This document shows, piece by piece, positions 1-6,972 of a DNA stretch of 16,444 nucleotides (position 1 is its first letter; each line of letters opens with the position of its first letter). Origin of the DNA: Treponema sp. (lineage in GTDB: Bacteria; Spirochaetota; Spirochaetia; Treponematales; Breznakiellaceae); contig JAIRMT010000115.1 in assembly GCA_031258505.1 (NCBI GenBank), positions 1-16,444 on the forward strand, in the 5' to 3' direction. Below the pieces are notes generated by a model. It did not search any database and was not told where the DNA came from. It saw only the letters and a program-made list of their open reading frames with translations. A program made the position numbers and the translations under genes.

Positions 1-41
1 AAAAACGCTTTACCATTTGAAACCTCCAAAATTTCCAGCAA

Positions 42-78
42 GATATACTTGCATAACATAAGACAAATGTATCATAAT
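42..78 (+). promoter_or_regulatory. Candidate promoter and operator of the TetR-family gene
   Basis: An imperfect inverted repeat (GATATACTTG at 42-51, CAAATGTATC at 64-73; 8 of 10 positions pair) overlaps a possible promoter, TTGCAT at 49-54 and CATAAT at 73-78 with an 18-bp spacer. Part of it recurs as a direct repeat: ATAACATAAGACAAA at 53-67 and ATAACATTAGACAAA at 134-148, just before the gene. TetR-family proteins commonly bind such sites and repress their own genes, so autoregulation is likely but inferred. The -35 match is weak. Confidence 0.35.
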
Positions 79-157
79 AAAGCAACAGAGGTCAAGAATT
101 TGTGCTTCAAAATGGACAAAACGGGAAATCTGTATAACATTAGACAAAAGGGGATAT

Positions 158-763
158 GTGTTGCAAAAATCAACTTCCAATAACCGGCAAGTCCAGCGAA
201 CCAAGAGCTGGATTTTCGAGGCGCTTATGATACTGATGGACGAAAAGTCTTATGATAAAATAACCGTTTCGGACATCGTGGAGAAGGCGGGTATTGCCCG
301 ACAAACCTTTTATCGCAATTTCAATGATAAAAATGAGGTCATTTTTGAGTGCGCCAGAAACGCCGATGATTTATCGGGTATTGAGACAAGCGGGGATTCA
401 AAAAAGTCCTATCAGATTGTCCTTATGTTCAACTACAATTACACAATTAAGCGCCGCAAAGAATTAAAAAAGATACTTTCCGTGCATGGTATTGAAAACC
501 ATATTTTACGGGGAATACAGGATATTTCCCCTGATTTATTAAAACCCTTAAAGGAATCTCTTTCCAAAGAAGAATATAGAATATGCCGTTATAAACTTTG
601 TTACCAAATTACCGGATGCCGCCGGGTTTTTCTGGATTGGTTCCTGGATGATATGCCGCTGCCGGTTGATAACCTTGTTTCAATGATGAACGCCATGAAT
701 GTTCCCCAAAATATGTTCTACCGCAATCTTCCATGTGTTGTTGTTCGTATCAACAAAGAGTAA
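158..763 (+). CDS. TetR/AcrR-family transcriptional regulator
   Basis: A 201-residue DNA-binding regulator. The N-terminal TetR domain is clear: a first helix (about residues 14-28, RTKSWIFEALMILMDEK) and a helix-turn-helix at about 36-56 (ITVSDIVEKAGIARQTFYR) followed by the typical F-x-DK-x-E segment. The C-terminal ligand or dimerisation half (about 70-201) is not specific; its many aromatic and basic residues recall the TetR-like C-terminal domain of DhaS-type Firmicutes regulators. The start is GTG at 158, four bases after a purine tract AAAAGGGG (146-153). A TTG at 161 has better spacing and could be the real start. The gene stands alone on the + strand and converges on the sugar-transport operon, so its target is not evident beyond probable self-control through the upstream dyad. 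Family assignment is firm; the ligand is unknown. Confidence 0.88.
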   Translation: MLQKSTSNNRQVQRTKSWIFEALMILMDEKSYDKITVSDIVEKAGIARQTFYRNFNDKNEVIFECARNADDLSGIETSGDSKKSYQIVLMFNYNYTIKRRKELKKILSVHGIENHILRGIQDISPDLLKPLKESLSKEEYRICRYKLCYQITGCRRVFLDWFLDDMPLPVDNLVSMMNAMNVPQNMFYRNLPCVVVRINKE

Positions 764-974
764 GTTTTTGCCCATGATTTTTTTGAATAATCTTTTATTT
801 GGGAAAAAGATGCTTCATCTGAAAATGGAGGATAAAACATAAACCAATGATGATGAGAACGATAGTCTCAATGACTTTGACGAGTGATATTACAAGAAAC
901 ACGTCCTGCACGTTCATGAATATAAGGCTATAGAAAGCCGCTCATGAGATTCCTCTGCAGTTCCTTATCTTTAT
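764..974. other. Convergent intergenic region with possible decayed coding remnant
   Basis: No intact gene lies between the two convergent stop codons. An AT-rich hairpin (ATCTTTT at 790-796 against AAAAGAT at 805-811) follows the TetR gene. A second imperfect stem-loop at 914-947 has TCATGA arms with GGCT/AGCC inside, and could mark the end of the permease transcript. Neither has a good T-tract. The + strand frame starting at 825 (after an AAATGGAGG stretch) reads MEDKT-stop-TNDDENDSLNDFDE-stop-YYKKHVLHVHEYKAIESRS-stop. That composition is protein-like, so this may be a degraded gene end. This is tentative. Confidence 0.3.
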
Positions 975-1832
975 CTAGCCCTTCACGCCGGCGTAGGCAA
1001 TGCCATCCACGATGTATTTCTGTGCGCAGATATAGACGATCACAATCGGAATGATCGAGATCACCGTGCCAGCCAGAATCGCGCCATAGTTCGCGCTGTA
1101 CTCCTCGCGGAAACTCGCCAGAGCAATCTGTATCGTTCGCAGATGCTCGGAATCAAGGTAGATCATCGGCCCCATGTAGTCGTTCCAGATACCGTTGAAC
1201 GTGAGGACACTAAGCGTAGCAAGGCCAGTCTTGGTCAGGGGCAGGATGATGTTCCAGTAGATGCGGAAGGTGGAACAACCATCAATACGAGCAGCCTCAC
1301 TCAGGCTATCGGGAATGCTGATCATGTTCTGCCTGAGCAAAAACACGCCAAACGCGCTGAAGGCTTGGAGTACAATAAGCGCCCAGTGGGTGTTGTACAT
1401 GTGCAGACCCTTAACAATGATGAACTGCGGAATCATGATCGCGTGCCAGGGAACCATCATCGTCGCCAGATAGCCCAGAAAGAGTTTATCGCGCCCCGGA
1501 AAATGGAGCTTGCTGAACGAAAACGCCGCAAGGGAACAGGTAAACAACTGAAGCAGGGTGATGATCACGGAAAGTTTGGCAGAGTTAAAAAAGTAAATGG
1601 GAAACGGAATCTCGGTCAGTACATTGTCGTAATGATCAAGGTGAAAGACTTCGGGAATCCATTGAATCGGGTAAGAAAAAATCTCCGTGTTCAGTTTGAA
1701 GGAGGCGCTTAACATCCACACAAAGGGGACAATCATAATGTACGCGATGATGATGCAGATGACGGAGATGAGTACGCCGGAAAGAACGCGGGATGGGCTG
1801 TAGTGTTTGTTTGAACTTGTTCTAATCATCAT
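975..1832 (-). CDS. Sugar ABC transporter permease, CUT1 MalG/AraQ type
   Basis: Inner-membrane subunit of a CUT1 carbohydrate importer, 285 residues. The sequence shows the usual six hydrophobic segments (first at about 17-42) and the conserved EAA cytoplasmic loop SEAARIDGCSTFRIYWNIILPL (about 178-199), through which such permeases contact the ATPase. The N-terminal W-x-x-S-x-S-F-K segment (about 39-46) is typical of the MalG side of the heterodimer. Its start overlaps the upstream permease by 11 bp, indicating translational coupling; a second ATG directly follows the first. It is the last gene of the lacI-SBP-SBP-permease-permease operon. No ATP-binding protein follows, so a shared MsmK/UgpC-like ATPase encoded elsewhere is expected. 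The substrate cannot be read from the sequence; an oligo- or disaccharide is the safe inference. Confidence 0.93.
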   Translation of the reverse strand: MMIRTSSNKHYSPSRVLSGVLISVICIIIAYIMIVPFVWMLSASFKLNTEIFSYPIQWIPEVFHLDHYDNVLTEIPFPIYFFNSAKLSVIITLLQLFTCSLAAFSFSKLHFPGRDKLFLGYLATMMVPWHAIMIPQFIIVKGLHMYNTHWALIVLQAFSAFGVFLLRQNMISIPDSLSEAARIDGCSTFRIYWNIILPLTKTGLATLSVLTFNGIWNDYMGPMIYLDSEHLRTIQIALASFREEYSANYGAILAGTVISIIPIVIVYICAQKYIVDGIAYAGVKG

Positions 1833-2724
1833 TAACCCACTTTTTCTGCCCCTGCCACTGAATCAGGGTGATAACAAGAATGATCACAAAGAGGAAGTAG
1901 GCAATGGCCGAAGCGTAACCCATCTTCCAGTTGTTGAAAGCCTCTCGATAGATGCGGAACACTAGCACGGTGGTGGCGCGTCCGGGACCGCCTTTGGTCG
2001 TAACATTGATGATGTCAAAAACCTGAAACGAGGCAATCATGCAGAGAATCGTTACCATAAATGTTGTTGGCGATAGCATAGGCCAGGTAACATGGCGGAA
2101 GCAGTGCCAGGCATTAGCGCCGTCAATACGCGCCGCCTCGTAGAGGTGCTGGGGGATGTTTTTCAGGCCGGCGAGAAACATAATCATGTAGTACCCCGCC
2201 TGTTTCCAGACCACAACGATCACAACCGTAAAAAGCGCTGACTTTGAGGCAAAGAACCAGCGCGGCATGAAATCCTCTGGCAGGCCAATCGTTCTGAGAA
2301 AACTGTTGATCGGACCGTTGCTCGGCTCAAAGAGCAGCATAAACACACAGCTCACCGCCACCATTGAGGTAAGGTTCGGGAAGAAGTACAGGGTTTTGAA
2401 CACGCCCGCGCCCGGCAGTCCTCTGTTCAGCATGAGGGCGAGGGCCAGGGCGACCAGCAGCGTGAGCGGCACACTGGTCAGCGAATAGAAGAGGTTGTTT
2501 TGCAGCGCCGCGAGAAACTGCGAATCGTTAAACATTTTTATATAGTTCGTGATACCGACAAACTTCGCGCCAGCGAATCCAGTATAGTCGGTAAAACTGA
2601 TCGCCAGTCCCGCGACAATGGGAATGGCGGTGAAGATGAGAAAGCCCAAGAAGTTAGGCAGGATATACAGATACCCGCTCAAGGCTTCCCGCTTCTCAAG
2701 GGCGGTCATTTTTCGTTTTGTCAT
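1822..2724 (-). CDS. Sugar ABC transporter permease, CUT1 MalF/UgpA/LacF type
   Basis: The partner permease of the CUT1 importer, 300 residues from the chosen ATG. That start (MTKRKMTALEKREALSGY) is preceded by AAGGGGG seven bases upstream; an ATG 13 codons earlier lacks this. The N-terminal 'GYLYILPNFLGFLIFTAIP' region (about 17-35) opens the first membrane helix as in UgpA/LacF proteins. The EAA loop is at about 195-217 (LYEAARIDGANAWHCFRHVTWP). The 'TKGGP' motif near residue 249, usual in this subfamily, is present. The gene ends inside the start of the second permease. It follows the second binding-protein gene by 80 bp, which hold only weak hairpin potential. Together with the binding proteins it forms the sugar entry route; the energising ATPase is missing from the locus. 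Confidence 0.94.
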   Translation of the reverse strand: MTKRKMTALEKREALSGYLYILPNFLGFLIFTAIPIVAGLAISFTDYTGFAGAKFVGITNYIKMFNDSQFLAALQNNLFYSLTSVPLTLLVALALALMLNRGLPGAGVFKTLYFFPNLTSMVAVSCVFMLLFEPSNGPINSFLRTIGLPEDFMPRWFFASKSALFTVVIVVVWKQAGYYMIMFLAGLKNIPQHLYEAARIDGANAWHCFRHVTWPMLSPTTFMVTILCMIASFQVFDIINVTTKGGPGRATTVLVFRIYREAFNNWKMGYASAIAYFLFVIILVITLIQWQGQKKWVNDD

Positions 2725-2804
2725 AGCAGCCCCCTTAACTTGAAATAAAAGCCAGAAGCGCACACGGCTTACCCGTAATGTGGGCCTCTGACTTTCAAGC
2801 GCCC

Positions 2805-4049
2805 TTACTGGTTATTTGCGAGAACTTCGCTCCTGAGCTTGTAGAAGTTGGTGAACGTCTGATCCAGCGTCTGTTCGCCGATCAGATAGAGCTGAATCTC
2901 CTGACTGAAAGCATCGTTAATCTCGCCGTAGTACGTCTCAGTCCCCTGCTCGGCACCGACCTTTGCCGAAAAACGGTACTCCACGCCGGGAACCGTAACA
3001 AGGCGCTGATACTCGGCCAGCGCCTCCGGGGTTGAGTAGGAGGGAACGTTTTTGGAACTGGCGTAGATCGTCGTGCCTTGAGCGCTGGTAAGCGCCCATT
3101 CGATGAAATCATAAGCCTCTTTCGGGTGCTTAGAACCAGCGGACACGACAAAGTATGAAGCCTGACCAACGGTTGAGCCTTGAGCTATACCGTCGAAAAT
3201 CGGCATAGGGGCAGTAGCAACGTTAAAGTTACCTTTGAAAAGATTATACTGCCAGTCGCCCATGATCATCATATACACATTACCTGCGTCGAAGAAAGCG
3301 CCTACGTCAAAGGTGCCTACGCTCATGTCCTCAATGCTGGGATGGCTTTTGTCGCCAACATACATCTGGTATAGGACTTCCGCGTAACGGCGGGTGTAGG
3401 GCATGGGATCAGCGGTGAGGTATTCGCCGGCGGAGGACGCGCCCAGGTTCATGGTCCACGGAGGGCAGAGGCCGCCCCAGTATTTCTTACCGCCTTCTGT
3501 GTAGGTAAGCTGTTTGGCAAGCTCAAGGTACTGGCTCCAGGTGAAGTTGATGGGGTAAGGAAGTCCCTTAGCGTCAAAGAGATCTTTGTTGTAGAAAAGC
3601 ATCCAGGCAGAACCAGTGGTGGGCAGGCCGTAGATTTTGCCACTACGCATTGCGCCTGGGAGCGATGTACTGCGGATGGGTGCGAGATCAAGGCCCGAGG
3701 CTTGGATGTAAGAGCTTAGATCGAGTAGGGCGTTGTTGGTGATAAACTGCTGGGTTTGCGCGGGGGTGCGAATCCAGAAGATGTCCATGTCGCTGCCGCC
3801 GGCGGCAAGCACCTTAATCTTGTCGTCGTAGTCATCGTTAGGGATGCTGTGATACACAACACGGATACCGGGGTGGCTTGCGTTGTAAGCCTCAACCAAT
3901 TTGTTGACAATAGCATCGTTATCAGAATGTTCATAAAAGTTGATAACGAGTTCCCCGCTTGATGACGGGGCAGCCTGCCGATTGGCTGAACCAAATACGA
4001 TCATGCTTGCCGCGACAAACAGGATCACGCCCATAAAAAGTTTCTTCAT
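2805..4049 (-). CDS. Sugar ABC transporter substrate-binding protein, family 1 (copy A)
   Basis: Exported solute-binding protein of the CUT1 importer, 414 residues. The start MKKLFMGVILFV has GAGGAG seven bases upstream; an in-frame ATG 20 codons earlier lies in duplicated non-coding sequence and is rejected. The leader is short and hydrophobic (about 1-20) followed by FGSANRQAAPSSS. There is no lipobox cysteine, so it is either released by signal peptidase I (possible G-S-A site) or stays anchored by the leader. The mature part has family-1 features: IRVVYHS then ND-D-YDDKIKVLAAGGSDMDIFWI near the N-terminus, central YGLPTTGSAWMLFYNKDLFDAKGLPYP, and later HPKEAYDFIEWALTS. It is a tandem paralogue of the gene at 4211-5455. 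The two share almost identical leaders, 5' flanks and C-termini, but only about 55-65% of mature residues by eye. Confidence 0.93.
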   Translation of the reverse strand: MKKLFMGVILFVAASMIVFGSANRQAAPSSSGELVINFYEHSDNDAIVNKLVEAYNASHPGIRVVYHSIPNDDYDDKIKVLAAGGSDMDIFWIRTPAQTQQFITNNALLDLSSYIQASGLDLAPIRSTSLPGAMRSGKIYGLPTTGSAWMLFYNKDLFDAKGLPYPINFTWSQYLELAKQLTYTEGGKKYWGGLCPPWTMNLGASSAGEYLTADPMPYTRRYAEVLYQMYVGDKSHPSIEDMSVGTFDVGAFFDAGNVYMMIMGDWQYNLFKGNFNVATAPMPIFDGIAQGSTVGQASYFVVSAGSKHPKEAYDFIEWALTSAQGTTIYASSKNVPSYSTPEALAEYQRLVTVPGVEYRFSAKVGAEQGTETYYGEINDAFSQEIQLYLIGEQTLDQTFTNFYKLRSEVLANNQ

Positions 4050-4104
4050 GATAAAACTCCTCAAAAAAATTAAGAAACCATACGATTTCTTGTACCCATG
4101 TTTG

Positions 4105-4129
4105 AACAAAACGCTGGCTGCGTTTTGTT
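4105..4129 (-). promoter_or_regulatory. Intercistronic stem-loop before binding-protein copy A
   Basis: A perfect 10-bp inverted repeat (AACAAAACGC at 4105-4114, GCGTTTTGTT at 4120-4129, loop TGGCT) lies 55 bp upstream of the start of copy A. An identical stem-loop stands before copy B at 5511-5535. On the transcribed strand no U-run follows, so it is more likely an mRNA-stabilising or processing hairpin that raises binding-protein output over the other genes than a full terminator. This function is inferred from position. Confidence 0.5.
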
Positions 4130-4210
4130 ACCGCGCCCGCGCCTTAGCCGCGCTGTTTCTTTCCCGCAAGACGCGGGATTAGGCGTGTGGACAGCTCGGC
4201 ATAGCGCCCC
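4128..4210 (-). pseudogene. 3' fragment of lacI left by the tandem duplication
   Basis: The minus strand matches the last ~80 bp of the intact lacI (5535-5620) almost base for base: it reads GRYAELSTRLIP and then shifts frame. Relative to the intact gene two bases are missing in the segment before CTTGCGGG, and several substitutions follow. It has no start and no helix-turn-helix. It directly abuts the stop codon of binding-protein copy B at the AGCGCCC junction. This is a by-product of the duplication, not a gene. Confidence 0.85.
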
Positions 4211-5455
4211 TTACCGGTTATTTGCGATAATTTCGCTCCTGAGCTTGTAGAAGTTGGTGAACGTCTGATCCAGCGTCTGTTCGTCCAGCAGATAGAGCTG
4301 AATCTCCTGATCAAAGGCATCCTTCACGGCGTTATAGTAAGGCTCGGTACCTTGCTCCTGACTGATCTTTGATGAGAAGCGGTACTCCACACCAGGTACA
4401 TTGACGTTCTTTTTATAAGTAGCCTCTGCCTGTGCCGAAGGATAGCAGGGAATGTTACCATGCGCCGCGACTATGGCTGACGCTTCCTCAGAAGTCAGCG
4501 CCCACTCAATGAACTGATACGCCTCTTTCGGGTGAGCGGATGACTTGGATACAGCGTAGTAACCCAGTGAACCGGCGGAAGAACCAGCTGGCATACCGGC
4601 AAAGATCGGTAACGGCGCCGCGCCGTACTCAAAAGAAGCGTCCAGCAAACTGAATGTCCAGTCGCCATTGATCATCATGTAAACATTACCAGACGCAAAA
4701 ACAGAATTGATATCAAAAGTACCGATGCTCATTTCTCCAATGTCCGGGTGGCTGTGATCGTCAATGTACATCCGATGCTGTACCTCCGCGTAGGCGCGAG
4801 TGAGGGGCAGGTCATTGGCGGTGAGATATTCGCCGCCAGCAGCCGCGCCCAGGTTCAGGACCCACGGGGGACAAACGCCGCCCCAGTATTTCTTACCGCC
4901 TTCGGTGTAGGTAAGCTGCTTGGCGAGGTCGAGGTACTGATCCCAAGTGAGGTTGATTGGGTATGGGAGGCCCTTTGCGTCGAAAAGCTCCTTATTATAG
5001 AAGATCATCCAGCAGGAACCGGTCGTCGGCAGGCCGTAGAATTTGCCGCTTGCGTCTGTCGCGCCTTTAAGGGAAGAATCGCGGATGGGCGAGATGTCAA
5101 GGCTGGACGCCTGCGCATAAGGCGTCAGATCGGTCAGGGCGTTCTGCGCGATATACTGCTGGGCTGGCGCGGGGTTGCGAATCCAAAAAGCATCCATGTC
5201 CCTTGAGCCAGCGGCAAGGACTTTAACCTTGTCATCATGGTCATCGTTAGGGGTGTAGTGGACTACAACCTTGATGCCGTTGTTCTTCGCGTTAAACAGC
5301 GAAACCAGCTCATCAGTGAATGAAGCCAAATCCGTCGCGGTGTAAAAATTGACCGTAACCACACCGTCCGACGGGGCAGCCTGCCGATTGGCTGAACCGA
5401 ATACGATCATGCTTGCCGCGACAAACAGGATCACGCCTATAAAAAGTTTCTTCAT
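4211..5455 (-). CDS. Sugar ABC transporter substrate-binding protein, family 1 (copy B)
   Basis: The second exported solute-binding protein, 414 residues, the same length as its neighbour. The start MKKLFIGVILFV is again seven bases after GAGGAG. The leader, then FGSANRQAAPSDG, is nearly the same as in copy A and also lacks a lipobox cysteine. Diagnostic stretches are NDDHDDKVKVLAAGSRDMDAFWIR near the N-terminus, FYGLPTTGSCWMIFYNKELFDAKG in the middle, and EQTLDQTFTNFYKLRSE at the C-terminus. It is the first transporter gene after lacI, 79 bp downstream, and sits behind a 10-bp stem-loop. Divergence from copy A is concentrated in the mature domain, including the segments expected to line the sugar cleft, so the two may deliver different sugars to one permease pair. 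Family certain; specificity unknown. Confidence 0.93.
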   Translation of the reverse strand: MKKLFIGVILFVAASMIVFGSANRQAAPSDGVVTVNFYTATDLASFTDELVSLFNAKNNGIKVVVHYTPNDDHDDKVKVLAAGSRDMDAFWIRNPAPAQQYIAQNALTDLTPYAQASSLDISPIRDSSLKGATDASGKFYGLPTTGSCWMIFYNKELFDAKGLPYPINLTWDQYLDLAKQLTYTEGGKKYWGGVCPPWVLNLGAAAGGEYLTANDLPLTRAYAEVQHRMYIDDHSHPDIGEMSIGTFDINSVFASGNVYMMINGDWTFSLLDASFEYGAAPLPIFAGMPAGSSAGSLGYYAVSKSSAHPKEAYQFIEWALTSEEASAIVAAHGNIPCYPSAQAEATYKKNVNVPGVEYRFSSKISQEQGTEPYYNAVKDAFDQEIQLYLLDEQTLDQTFTNFYKLRSEIIANNR

Positions 5456-5510
5456 AATAAAACTCCTCAAACAAATTAAGAAACCATACGATTTCTTGTA
5501 CCCATGTTTG

Positions 5511-5535
5511 AACAAAACGCTGGCTGCGTTTTGTT
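5511..5535 (-). promoter_or_regulatory. Stem-loop at the lacI stop, before binding-protein copy B
   Basis: AACAAAACGC (5511-5520) pairs perfectly with GCGTTTTGTT (5526-5535) across loop TGGCT. The lacI stop codon begins in its last bases. A second small dyad, AAGAAA with TTTCTT (5478-5497), follows. With no U-run after it on the minus strand, it looks like a partial attenuator or mRNA-processing hairpin between repressor and transporter. Confidence 0.5.
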
Positions 5536-6554
5536 TACCGCACCCGCGCCTTACCCACGCTGTTTCTTTCCCGCAAGATGCAGGGGATCAGGCGTGTGGA
5601 CAGCTCGGCATAGCGCCCCTCAATCTTTGCGATAAGCTGGGATATGGCTGCGCCCATCATCGCGTTGATGTCCATCTCAAAGGCTGTGAGCGCGGGCAGA
5701 AAAAACGAAGCTGCGCCAGCCGAAGAAATGATCGAGACAAGCGATATGTCTTCGGGAATGTGCAAACCCTTGCCCGTGATGCCGGCGATGAGTCCCGTGA
5801 GCGCCTTGTCATTCATAACGATATACGCGCTTGTCTCGCTCCGTTCATCCAGCAGCGATGCAATACAGTCGCGGACTGTTTCGTTTTCCCAGCCGCAAAA
5901 ATACTCTTTGCCGTTAATATCAAAGTTGGCGCAAAAGTAGTGAAACGCCTCGTGAGTATGCGTAACCGGGCCATAACCATCGTTGAACGACTTTTCAGAC
6001 TGGTTGATAAAGTCAATATGCACGTGTCCCAGTCCTTTCAGGTAACTGATGCAGCGCATCATAGTGTCGAAAAAGTCAACGTCGATGTAGCTTTCCGTTG
6101 GCGCTGAATCATCCCGTCCCAGAATGATGAAAGGCACATCCACTTCTTTTAGCATAGCTATGCGCCAGTCATGCTTATGCACCTCCATAAGAATAATGCC
6201 GTCAACCAGTTCCTGAGCCAGCAGTTCCCGCAGTTCATTTTCGCCGCTGGTTTGCAGGGTCCAGATAACCAAATGATAAGCGTGTCCCATAGCCTCTTTC
6301 GCAGCCCGTGTTATCAGGTCAATCTCTGAAAGCCCCAGCCCGCGTTCCACTGCCGGAAACAGCATGGCAATGATATGCGTGCGCTTGCTTGCCAGGCTGC
6401 GGGCAATCGCCCGCGGACTGTAATGCAGTTCCTGCGCCGCCTTGAGTATAAGCTCTTTCTTCTCAGCCGAAATTGGTCGCGTACCGTTGAGCGCGTAAGA
6501 AACCGTACTCACCGAAACACCTACCTTCGCTGCCACATCTTTTATTGTCGCCAT
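5535..6554 (-). CDS. LacI/GalR-family transcriptional repressor
   Basis: A 339-residue sugar-responsive repressor. The N-terminal helix-turn-helix is textbook (MATIKDVAAKVGVSVSTVSY, 1-20), followed by the hinge with SPRAIARSLASKRT (about 46-59) and a periplasmic-binding-protein-like effector domain with VDGIILM, VPFIILGRDD and EDISLVSIISS. The MATIKD start is chosen because AAGGA lies six bases upstream and it matches family N-termini; an ATG four codons earlier is possible. It is promoter-proximal in the sugar operon, behind a strong promoter with a dyad at the transcription start, so it very probably represses itself and the four transporter genes until the sugar binds. The effector domain is diverged and its ligand cannot be read. 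Its 3' end was copied into 4128-4210. Confidence 0.94.
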   Translation of the reverse strand: MATIKDVAAKVGVSVSTVSYALNGTRPISAEKKELILKAAQELHYSPRAIARSLASKRTHIIAMLFPAVERGLGLSEIDLITRAAKEAMGHAYHLVIWTLQTSGENELRELLAQELVDGIILMEVHKHDWRIAMLKEVDVPFIILGRDDSAPTESYIDVDFFDTMMRCISYLKGLGHVHIDFINQSEKSFNDGYGPVTHTHEAFHYFCANFDINGKEYFCGWENETVRDCIASLLDERSETSAYIVMNDKALTGLIAGITGKGLHIPEDISLVSIISSAGAASFFLPALTAFEMDINAMMGAAISQLIAKIEGRYAELSTRLIPCILRERNSVGKARVR

Positions 6555-6564
6555 AGCATCCTTC

Positions 6565-6580
6565 ATCGAATCGTTTCGAT
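6565..6580 (-). promoter_or_regulatory. LacI-type operator at the transcription start
   Basis: ATCGAA (6565-6570) and TTCGAT (6575-6580) form a perfect 6-bp inverted repeat around a CG-containing centre, the form expected of LacI/GalR operators. It covers about +1 to +16 of the predicted transcript, where bound repressor would block initiation. A second perfect palindrome, ATGATAATTATCAT (6579-6592), overlaps its edge and the -10 box and might be a second site. Confidence 0.65.
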
Positions 6581-6587
6581 GATAATT

Positions 6588-6616
6588 ATCATAGTATGGC
6601 TAAAAGTAGCTGTCAA
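6588..6616 (-). promoter_or_regulatory. Sigma70-type promoter of the lacI/sugar-transport operon
   Basis: On the minus strand TTGACA (6616-6611) is a perfect -35, separated by exactly 17 bp from TATGAT (6593-6588), one base from the -10 consensus. Predicted transcription start is near 6581, at the operator and about 27 bases before the lacI start codon. Confidence 0.75.
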
Positions 6617-6737
6617 GAGAAAGTTTAGAATTTTTGTAACTATACCGAACTGATTCTGGCATACGCCAAGCAAATCCAGCTCCCGCGCGGGAAGCCAAGC
6701 GCCGTTATTCCCCTATCAGGAATTCAAAAGTATCAGA

Positions 6738-6801
6738 GGGAAGTGGAATACCTTCTGAGAGTATTCTAAATACCTTCAGAGGGAAGTGGAATACCTTCTG
6801 A
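6738..6801. repeat. Short ~21-bp interspersed repeats with dyad symmetry
   Basis: A 21-bp unit beginning GGGAAGTGG and ending ACCTTCTGA occurs identically at 6738-6758 and 6781-6801, separated by a related 22-bp unit (6759-6780) that also contains TACCTTC. The unit with its preceding TCAGA has inverted symmetry (TCAGAGG against CCTTCTGA). Related ACCTTCTGAAG stretches recur near 6961-6970 and 7380-7391. The 6617-6737 stretch before it shows only a 12-bp palindrome TCCCGCGCGGGA (6681-6692). Confidence 0.7.
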
Positions 6802-6805
6802 AGTA

Positions 6806-6949
6806 ACTCACCTTACGCGCCGGAAAGAAAAAGGTCATCGAATTATGCGAATGAACACGAATCTTCTTTAGAGAAATGAAATATTCGCGTATATTAGCCT
6901 CCATTCGATGACAAATTATTACCGTTTTTTCTTCCTGCGTAACATGAGT
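6806..6949. mobile_element. MITE/ERIC-like imperfect palindrome, copy 1
   Basis: A ~144-bp non-coding element repeated in the same orientation at 7211-7368 with roughly 90% identity by eye. Its ends are inverted: ACTCACCTTACGC at the left and GCGTAACATGAGT at the right, then GGAAAGAAAAA against TTTTTTCTTCC, then TCATCGAAT (6835-6843) against ATTCGATGA (6903-6911). The RNA or single strand could fold into one long hairpin. It encodes no transposase, so if mobile it would need one in trans. Copy 1 has lost pairing in its inner stem relative to copy 2. The family is not recognised by name. Confidence 0.6.
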
Positions 6950-6972
6950 GAAGTAAGTCGACTACCTTCTGG

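Larger units (their letters stand above)
2799..4203 (-). repeat. Tandem duplication, unit A (binding-protein gene plus lacI 3' end)
   Basis: This ~1.4-kb unit is repeated head-to-tail as 4204-5612. Each unit contains a binding-protein gene, its ribosome-binding site, a stem-loop, and the last ~80 bp of lacI. All three junctions (2798, 4203 and 5612) carry AGCGCCC. The middle junction joins lacI sequence on one side to the binding-protein stop region on the other, as expected of a duplication through a short homology. Flanks (leader codons through the lacI end) differ at roughly 13 of about 240 positions by eye, whereas the mature coding part is much more diverged. Confidence 0.85.
4204..5612 (-). 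repeat. Tandem duplication, unit B
   Basis: Second copy of the ~1.4-kb unit. It begins at the AGCGCCC junction behind copy B and ends at the matching AGCGCCC inside intact lacI. Because its lacI end is continuous with the rest of lacI, this end keeps the ancestral arrangement; the fragment at 4128-4210 is the duplicated one. Confidence 0.85.

Noticed and set aside
1143..1712. Long + strand open frame (189 codons) opposite the permease gene
   Set aside because: It is antisense to a permease with clear membrane segments and EAA loop; its translation has no recognisable domain and no ribosome-binding site.
2725..2804. Possible intra-operon terminator between binding protein A and the first permease
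   Set aside because: Only a 5-bp AAGCC/GGCTT stem with a 12-base loop before TTTATTT; too weak to call.
5349..6107. 252-codon + strand open frame opposite lacI and the binding-protein leader
   Set aside because: It lies antisense to intact lacI and crosses the intergenic stem-loop; composition is that of a shadow frame.
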